Assembly: GCA_037951105.1 (NCBI GenBank)
Contig: JBAMJV010000837.1
Location: 1 to 64,000, forward strand
Reading direction: 5' to 3'
Origin: Echinarachnius parma
Taxonomy: Eukaryota > Echinodermata > Echinoidea > Clypeasteroida > Echinarachniidae
DNA: 64,000 bases
Below are positions 57,609 through 64,000 of this stretch, one piece after another; the first letter of the stretch is position 1, and every line of letters starts with the position of its first letter. Both the position numbers and the translations under genes were made by a program. A model generated the notes under the pieces. It had not been told where the DNA came from. It worked only from the letters and a program-made list of their open reading frames with translations, and did not search any database.

Positions 57609-57967
57609 TGTTTCGCGGAGCGAATTATTTTTAGTTTGCATGTTCAGAGACACCATAGATTAGGCATTTTAGAGACACCGTACCGTACGTGACCTTTGCT
57701 CCGAATGCATGCACGTGAACGTTGAACGCGAAATATAAATCAGTTAGCACTTTCGACACACGCCGCAACGGATGTGATGTACGGCAGCTCAGAAAGTTTA
57801 AGCAGGACTCGCTAACTCGCCTGTTTACTGACGTTTATTTGCATTTGGAAGGATGTTAGTTTGTCCCGCCACAGAAGTCGAAAAAAAATTAGCTTAACGG
57901 CTAAACATATCTCCACTTAAAAGCGGGACAAATTTCCTTATGCAGACTCCCTTGCGTCACTTATCCA
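57609..57967 (+). repeat. 5' LTR of the BEL/Pao element
   Basis: 359 bp, TG...CA borders, same text as the 3' LTR. Confidence 0.95.
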
Positions 57968-58026
57968 TACATTCGACTTCTATGCTGACCTGGGATAAGC
58001 GGCAGACGAGGGACTGATCTACAGTC

Positions 58027-61000
58027 ATGGCTACGGAACCGGATAAGGACCTCAAGCTCAAGAGGCGGACTGCGAAGGCCAAGGTCACCCGTCTAAGCAA
58101 CGCCTTGCAGAGACTGTTGGATGGCGACAGAGATGGAGACGAGGTAACCGAGGCATTCAGTAAGCTGCAGGTTGCCTATCAGGACTTGGAGGTCAAGCAC
58201 GAGGCTTTCTGTGAAACCATAGAAGATGACGCTGTATTTGAGACAGAGGAGGCCTGGTTGGAGATCTGTCAGAGGGGCTATCTAGACATGCAGGTGAAGG
58301 TAAAAGACTTAATGAAAGTCAAGGCTGCTGAAACATCGGAATCAGAGTCCGAACCAAGTGTCATGGATGACACCGATAGCCCTACACCGCATCAAGCCAG
58401 CAACTCGGTAGCTCCCAACCCCACGGTAGCTCCCAACCCCACGGCATGCAAGGTCCAGATAGAACGCCCCAGACTTCCACGCTTCACGGGAGATGTAAGG
58501 GAGTACACCACATTCAGTTCAGACTTCCATCACCTGATTGACAGCAGATACAGCAAACGGGACTCCATGTCGATCCTCCGCACCTGTTTACAAGGAAAGC
58601 CGTTGGATCTAATCAAAGGTATCGGCAATGACTACGACGCGGCGTGGGCGTATCTGGATTCAATCTATGGCGACCCAAGATTCGTCGCCGATGCCATCGT
58701 CAATGACTTGGGTAAATTCAGGCCGCTGAAGGAGGGAGAGGACGCGAGGTTCTGCGATCTGGTGCACCTCGTGCGGAAAAGCTTCAACACCCTGAAGGAG
58801 GTGAATCGGACGTCAGACATAGACAACAGCCATATGCTTGCCCTGGTAGAGCGGAAGATGAGCCCTCAAGACAGGAGATTTTGGTTTCGGTATGTGGAGA
58901 CTGAAAAGGCTGAGGCTTCATTCCAACTGATGATAGAATGGATGACAAGCGAGATGAGGACTAGAATCAGGGCATCAGCCCCCCTGAGAGAAGGACGCCC
59001 AGCCGCATCAGTGAGTCACCTCTCAGAAGAGGAGAAGCAGCCTCAGAAACGGCCGGACTTCAAGTGCTGGTTATGCGAGTCATCGGATCACTGGGTGGAC
59101 CAATGCAAAAAGATCCTCTCGAAGAACCAGCAAGAGAGATACCAGTTAATGAAAGAGAACCACGCCTGTTTTAGCTGCCTCAAGAGAGCGGGTAGAGACC
59201 ACAACATGAGGACATGTAAACGGAGGAGGAGATGCATGCAAGTTGAAGGTGGTGTACAATGTACATCATTCCATCATCCGCTACTACACAGAACACAGCA
59301 GAATGAGCATGTCGACCTTGCTGGGGTAAACGCAAAGGCAGCAGCACTTCTTCCAGTAGTGAGAGTGAAAATGCAAGGACCAAGAGAAACAAGAACGGGT
59401 AACTGCCTGCTAGACACAGGAGCACAAATCAGTCTAGTGAGACGGGCTGTAGCTGAAGAGTTGGAGCTCCCAGGGAACCCAACTACCATCAACATTACCA
59501 AGGTTGGAGGGGATGTAGAAACGCTTCAGACGAAGGTCTACAAGATGCAGTTGCAATCGCTTGATAACGACCGGCCATACAGGGTCACTGCAATAGGACT
59601 GGACTGTATAAATGATAATATTGCAGAGGTTCAGGTGGACGAGTTAGCAGAGACATTTAATCTCAATGGAAGCCAGCTTCATAGAGGAAGTGGATCGGTG
59701 GATGTACTTGTGGGTATTGACCATGCGCGCCTACATCAAGGGGAGACCAGGCAGAAGGGAAGTTTGGTAGCCAGGCATTCTCCAATCGGATGGGTGATTT
59801 TTGGCGCCACGGCTGAGGAGGCATCTATTCAGGGTACAGTCTTGAACATCCAACTAGCAGGTCCAGTGGACTTAAGAGACTTTTGGACGACGGAAGCAAT
59901 GGGAGTTTGCCATGACCCTGACCAGTGCCAACCTAAGGGACTAAGCAAGCAGGAAACGGACGAGTTCAAGATTATCTACAACTCCTGCAAGAAGGTAGAG
60001 CAACAATGGATGGTGCCATATCCATGGGAAGTAGATCCAGCTACTCTCTTAGACAACAAGAGTCAAGCAGAAAAGGTGTTGTACACAACGGAAAATAAAT
60101 TGGCCAAGAATGAGCAACATGGAAAGGCATATGACGACAAAATCAAGGAGATGGTAGAAATGGGCTTCGCTAAAAAGCTGTCAGAAGAGGAAATGGATGA
60201 GTACAAAGGCCCTGTGCACTACATCTCGCATCATGCGGTCATTAAACCAGAGAACAAGAGCACACCAATTAGGATAGTGTTTAATTCATCGGCTAAATAC
60301 CAGGGCCAGTCTCTAAATGAATGCTGGCTGAAAGGGCCTGATCTGCTGAATAACCTATATGGAGTGCTTATGCGGTTCAGAGAAAATGATGTGGCGTTGA
60401 GTGCAGACATCTCTAAGATGTACCATAGAGTACTCATTCCAATCTCGGATCAACACGTACACCGGTTTCTATGGCGAAACATGGATCAAACTAGAAAGCC
60501 TGATGTCTACATGATGAAAGTTGTGACATTCGGTGACAAGCCGGCTCCCGCCATGGCTCAGATGGCATTACTACGGACAGCGGAGGAAGGAGCAGCAAGA
60601 TATCCAGCCGCAGCAGAGGTCATAACACACAACACCTACATGGACGACATCTGCGTATCGGTTCCAACCGCAGAAGAAGCTGACAAGCTGAGTAAAGAGG
60701 TGGACACCGTCCTGGCAGATGGAGGCTTTAAGGTGAAGAGTTGGAGATCAAACAAGACTGCATGGAAGAAAGATGAATTGGAAGGAAATGCATCAAAACT
60801 TCTGGAGAAAGCCAGTGGTGAGAAGGTGCTTGGAGTAGTATGGGAAGATGACCAAGATGTATTATCATACAGGGTAAATCTGAAGGACAATGTCACTCCA
60901 ACAAAGATGACAAAGAGGAGCATTCTTAGTCGAGTCGCCCGTATCTTTGATCCAGTCGGGTATGCGGCAGCTTTTGTCATACGGGCAAAAATAGGATTAC

Positions 61001-63180
61001 AAAAGCTGTGGGAAGCGGGCGTTGATTGGGACGATGAGCTACCGGAGGAGTGTAATGCAGAATGGAGAAAGTTGTTTGAAGAAATGGAAGAACTAAACGG
61101 AGTCAAGTTCAAGAGATGCCTAACTCCAAGTGATGCTGTTGGGAGACCCATACTGTGTATCTTTTGCGATGCATCGATTATGGCGTTTGGGGCATGTGCT
61201 TATGTGAGGTGGGAAACAGCGGGTGGAAGTTATGATGTGCGGTTCATAACGGCCAAGTCAAGAGTAGCACCCCTAAAACAACTAACGGTTCCTCGACTAG
61301 AACTACAAGCAGCCGTACTTGCGAGTAGGTTGTATAAGAATATTGCAACTGAAATGACAATGGAGTTCGAGGAGGTGATATTCATGACAGACAGCATGAT
61401 TGCATTGTCATGGATCAGGAGCAGAGCTAGGAGCTTCAAGGTGTTTGTCTCAGCCAGAGTCGGGGAAATCCAGAGTTCTACAGATCCCAGCCAATGGCGA
61501 CATATACCTGGAGAGGAAAATGTTGCAGATGATCTAACCAGAGGGTTAAAGGCAGATCAGTTGAGCGGCAGATGGAAGCAAGGACCCGACTTCCTGAGCA
61601 AGCCGAAATCAGAGTGGCCAGAGGAAGCCAAAGTCAACGAGAAACTATCGCATGTGGAAAAGGAAAGACGGAAGGAACAGTCTGTCTTAACTGTGACAAA
61701 TTCAGGAGAAGATGTCATTGACTGCGAACGATTTTCCAGATGGAGAAAATTAGTAAGAGTGACATCTTACGTGCTGAAGTTCGTGAGAAAGCTGAAGTCA
61801 AAGTGCAAAAAGGAAAATGATGAAAGTGGCACAGACACTAATGGCACTTTGACACCTGACGACCTGCAGAAAGGAGAAATCTACCTGATCAGAAATGCCC
61901 AGAGGTCTCTAAAATCTAGAGTTGAGAAAGGAGAGCTGAAAACCCTGGGTCCATACACCGATGATGCAGGTATTATCAGAGTAGGAGGCAGAGTAGACAG
62001 AGCTGAAATGTCCTTTGAAAGGAGGCACCCAGCATTGCTTCCTTATGACCATTGGATATCGACTCTCATCACACGACATGAGCATGAAAGTGGGCACAAT
62101 GGAGTAGCAGTAACCACAGCAAAAGTAAGGAGAAAGTACTGGATTCTACATGGACACAAACTGGCAAAGACGGTGAAATTCAGATGTACTGTATGCAGGG
62201 CATTTGATCACAAAGCTGAAACGCAAGAGATGGCCGAGTTGCCCAAAGAAAGACTGACCCCAAATTCGCCGCCGTTCTACTATACGTCATGTGATTATTT
62301 TGGGCCGTTCGCAGTGAAGTTTGGGCGTAACAAAACCACCAAGCACTATGGCGTTTTGTTCACGTGCCTGAACACGAGGGCGGTGCACTTGGAACTTGCA
62401 GTGGACTGTTCTACGAAGGAGTTTCTCCAAGTGCTGAGACGATTTTATGCAGTGCGAGGCCAGCCAGCAAAAATCTTCAGTGACAATGGAACGCAATTTG
62501 TGGGAGCCGAGCGTGAGCTAAGAGAAATGGTGAAAGGCTGGTCTACAGATGAACTGAGAGAATTCTGTGCAGAAAAGGGCACAGAATGGACATTCATCAC
62601 ACCTGGTGCGCCACATCAGAACGGCTGCGCTGAGTCATTGGTGAAAAGCTGCAAATTTGCTCTAAAGAAGGCCATCGGAGAGCAAATTCTAACACCGTTT
62701 GAACTGTACACGTGCCTGCTAGAAACTGCCAATCTAGTGAACCAAAGGCCGATTGGCAGGATTCCGACAGATCCGGATGACGGGAACTACCTGAGCCCTA
62801 ATGACATGCTGTTAGGACGTGCCTCGAGTGATGTTGCCCAAGGTCCGTTCAGCGAAACAAGAAATCCGAGGCATCGCGTCGAGCTCGTCCAGGGAATCGT
62901 CGACTCCTTCTGGAAGCGTTGGACCAGGGACGTTCTTCCGTTACTAGCACCGAGGCGAAAATGGAACGTTGATCGGCGTAATGTTCGGGTGGACGATGTC
63001 GCTATGATGGCTGACGCTAACGCTGTACGTGGGAAATGGACGATTGCTCGCGTAATCCAGGTGTACCCTGGACCGGACGGTAAAGTGCGTAATGTAAAAG
63101 TGAAAACACCTACTGCTGAATACCGCCGTCCAGTTACGAAAATCGCGGTGATTTATCCAGCAGAAGGATACGAGGGTTAA
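58027..63180 (+). CDS. BEL/Pao gag-pol polyprotein
   Basis: One open frame of 1717 codons. In order: a charged, coiled-coil-like N-terminus (about 1-110), a Gag-like DUF1759 region (about 145-290), two zinc-knuckle-like Cys/His clusters (about 345-400), an aspartic protease of the DUF1758 type (about 440-600), the reverse transcriptase (about 720-910), the Pao-specific A17 region and RNase H (about 960-1190), an integrase zinc-binding domain (about 1355-1400), the integrase core (about 1415-1570) and a C-terminal DUF5641-like domain (about 1610-1710). This order is that of the Pao/BEL family, where Gag and Pol are often made as one protein. No envelope part is seen. The frame looks whole. Confidence 0.93.
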   Translation: MATEPDKDLKLKRRTAKAKVTRLSNALQRLLDGDRDGDEVTEAFSKLQVAYQDLEVKHEAFCETIEDDAVFETEEAWLEICQRGYLDMQVKVKDLMKVKAAETSESESEPSVMDDTDSPTPHQASNSVAPNPTVAPNPTACKVQIERPRLPRFTGDVREYTTFSSDFHHLIDSRYSKRDSMSILRTCLQGKPLDLIKGIGNDYDAAWAYLDSIYGDPRFVADAIVNDLGKFRPLKEGEDARFCDLVHLVRKSFNTLKEVNRTSDIDNSHMLALVERKMSPQDRRFWFRYVETEKAEASFQLMIEWMTSEMRTRIRASAPLREGRPAASVSHLSEEEKQPQKRPDFKCWLCESSDHWVDQCKKILSKNQQERYQLMKENHACFSCLKRAGRDHNMRTCKRRRRCMQVEGGVQCTSFHHPLLHRTQQNEHVDLAGVNAKAAALLPVVRVKMQGPRETRTGNCLLDTGAQISLVRRAVAEELELPGNPTTINITKVGGDVETLQTKVYKMQLQSLDNDRPYRVTAIGLDCINDNIAEVQVDELAETFNLNGSQLHRGSGSVDVLVGIDHARLHQGETRQKGSLVARHSPIGWVIFGATAEEASIQGTVLNIQLAGPVDLRDFWTTEAMGVCHDPDQCQPKGLSKQETDEFKIIYNSCKKVEQQWMVPYPWEVDPATLLDNKSQAEKVLYTTENKLAKNEQHGKAYDDKIKEMVEMGFAKKLSEEEMDEYKGPVHYISHHAVIKPENKSTPIRIVFNSSAKYQGQSLNECWLKGPDLLNNLYGVLMRFRENDVALSADISKMYHRVLIPISDQHVHRFLWRNMDQTRKPDVYMMKVVTFGDKPAPAMAQMALLRTAEEGAARYPAAAEVITHNTYMDDICVSVPTAEEADKLSKEVDTVLADGGFKVKSWRSNKTAWKKDELEGNASKLLEKASGEKVLGVVWEDDQDVLSYRVNLKDNVTPTKMTKRSILSRVARIFDPVGYAAAFVIRAKIGLQKLWEAGVDWDDELPEECNAEWRKLFEEMEELNGVKFKRCLTPSDAVGRPILCIFCDASIMAFGACAYVRWETAGGSYDVRFITAKSRVAPLKQLTVPRLELQAAVLASRLYKNIATEMTMEFEEVIFMTDSMIALSWIRSRARSFKVFVSARVGEIQSSTDPSQWRHIPGEENVADDLTRGLKADQLSGRWKQGPDFLSKPKSEWPEEAKVNEKLSHVEKERRKEQSVLTVTNSGEDVIDCERFSRWRKLVRVTSYVLKFVRKLKSKCKKENDESGTDTNGTLTPDDLQKGEIYLIRNAQRSLKSRVEKGELKTLGPYTDDAGIIRVGGRVDRAEMSFERRHPALLPYDHWISTLITRHEHESGHNGVAVTTAKVRRKYWILHGHKLAKTVKFRCTVCRAFDHKAETQEMAELPKERLTPNSPPFYYTSCDYFGPFAVKFGRNKTTKHYGVLFTCLNTRAVHLELAVDCSTKEFLQVLRRFYAVRGQPAKIFSDNGTQFVGAERELREMVKGWSTDELREFCAEKGTEWTFITPGAPHQNGCAESLVKSCKFALKKAIGEQILTPFELYTCLLETANLVNQRPIGRIPTDPDDGNYLSPNDMLLGRASSDVAQGPFSETRNPRHRVELVQGIVDSFWKRWTRDVLPLLAPRRKWNVDRRNVRVDDVAMMADANAVRGKWTIARVIQVYPGPDGKVRNVKVKTPTAEYRRPVTKIAVIYPAEGYEG

Positions 63181-63276
63181 TTTAATAAGCTTCTGTGGCA
63201 CAATTTAATAATTTGGTGAAATAATTTCGGTTTAGGATAATAATGAGGTAAAGATTCCCTCATTGGGCGGGGAGGA

Positions 63277-63635
63277 TGTTTCGCGGAGCGAATTATTTTT
63301 AGTTTGCATGTTCAGAGACACCATAGATTAGGCATTTTAGAGACACCGTACCGTACGTGACCTTTGCTCCGAATGCATGCACGTGAACGTTGAACGCGAA
63401 ATATAAATCAGTTAGCACTTTCGACACACGCCGCAACGGATGTGATGTACGGCAGCTCAGAAAGTTTAAGCAGGACTCGCTAACTCGCCTGTTTACTGAC
63501 GTTTATTTGCATTTGGAAGGATGTTAGTTTGTCCCGCCACAGAAGTCGAAAAAAAATTAGCTTAACGGCTAAACATATCTCCACTTAAAAGCGGGACAAA
63601 TTTCCTTATGCAGACTCCCTTGCGTCACTTATCCA
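63277..63635 (+). repeat. 3' LTR of the BEL/Pao element
   Basis: 359 bp, followed directly by the GTGTA target copy. Confidence 0.95.
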
Positions 63636-63640
63636 GTGTA

Positions 63641-64000
63641 TATGTATTCAATTCGTTTATTTAACCATAAAATGAATACAAATGTACATACAAATGAGTA
63701 TACATCATAATTAACATAGTATGGTAAGGTCACCCAGGCAGATAGCTTGTGGCAAGGGCCTTAAAAGAAAAACAAACTAAACATAATTAATACAAAATAA
63801 TGTAAATGCTTTAAAATAACATGATACAAACACACATGCACGCACACACATGCACAAAGACATTTAACATTCAACATTTAACATTCAACGTATGTCGAGA
63901 TATCAGTGTCAGAAGGGGGCGACTGTTGACGTCATTCGATTAACATATAATAGCGATCGTACGTATAAAATGTCATGACATGAACCAATCAACCTTGGAG
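63641..64000. other. Window end, spacer or LINE-like 3' end
   Basis: Text such as 'attcaattcgtttatttaac' and an AC-rich run (63830-63860) could be the 3' part of a minus-strand LINE, but no coding part is within the window. Confidence 0.3.

Larger units (their letters stand above)
57609..63635 (+). mobile_element. BEL/Pao LTR retrotransposon, looks whole
   Basis: A 6027-bp element with two 359-bp LTRs (57609-57967 and 63277-63635), both starting TGTTTCGCGG and ending in CA, that I read as identical. The 5-bp target duplication GTGTA flanks it (57604-57608 and 63636-63640). A purine-rich tract precedes the right LTR. Between the LTRs runs one long open frame in BEL/Pao order, without a recognisable envelope gene. 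Identical LTRs mean a very recent insertion on the evolutionary scale. It lies 2.5 kb behind gene F and does not touch the receptor genes. Confidence 0.95.

Overview
The window is animal genomic DNA: genes with introns and GT/AG splice sites, dense interspersed repeats (LINEs, many MITE-like DNA elements, a BEL/Pao LTR element, satellites) and AT-rich spacers. A lineage-specific tandem family of class A GPCRs set among such repeats would suit a marine invertebrate deuterostome, perhaps an echinoderm. That assignment is an inference of low confidence, because no diagnostic marker is present.

The host content is one tandem array of six related receptor genes, all on the + strand, called A to F here. 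The shared plan is three coding exons. Exon 1 holds the N-terminus and TM1-TM2, ending just after the TM3 cysteine (phase 0). Exon 2 holds TM3-TM5 plus a long third intracellular loop, ending in phase 1. Exon 3 holds TM6, TM7 and a short tail. A (1757-2872) is a deleted pseudogene split by a DNA element. B (8968-11405), D (21944-31651), E (40143-46105) and F (49941-55108) read as complete receptors of 451, 452, 468 and 487 aa. C (14788-20453) is a pseudogene with a 2-kb transposon in exon 2 and a stop in exon 3. The receptors have DRY, CWxP and DPLIY motifs, but lack the amine-binding Asp of TM3 and the retinal Lys of TM7, so they are orphans. Copies A-D are closer to each other than to E-F. 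About 1 kb of upstream DNA was duplicated with the genes, including a short conserved block just before the start codon.

Most of the rest is repeats: a 156-bp satellite in intron 1 of D whose 14 units each carry a perfect RFX X-box, an L1/Tx1-type LINE tail, CR1/Jockey-type LINE pieces, two TTAA-target MITE families (one nested in itself), a Harbinger-like element with a GC-rich MITE inside it, palindrome-array foldbacks, and a 1.66-kb element with CACAGTG ends and a CGGCG target duplication that looks like a non-autonomous Transib (RAG-related) transposon.

The right end (57609-63635) is a BEL/Pao retrotransposon with identical 359-bp LTRs, one long open frame and a 5-bp target duplication. 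It looks whole and very young.
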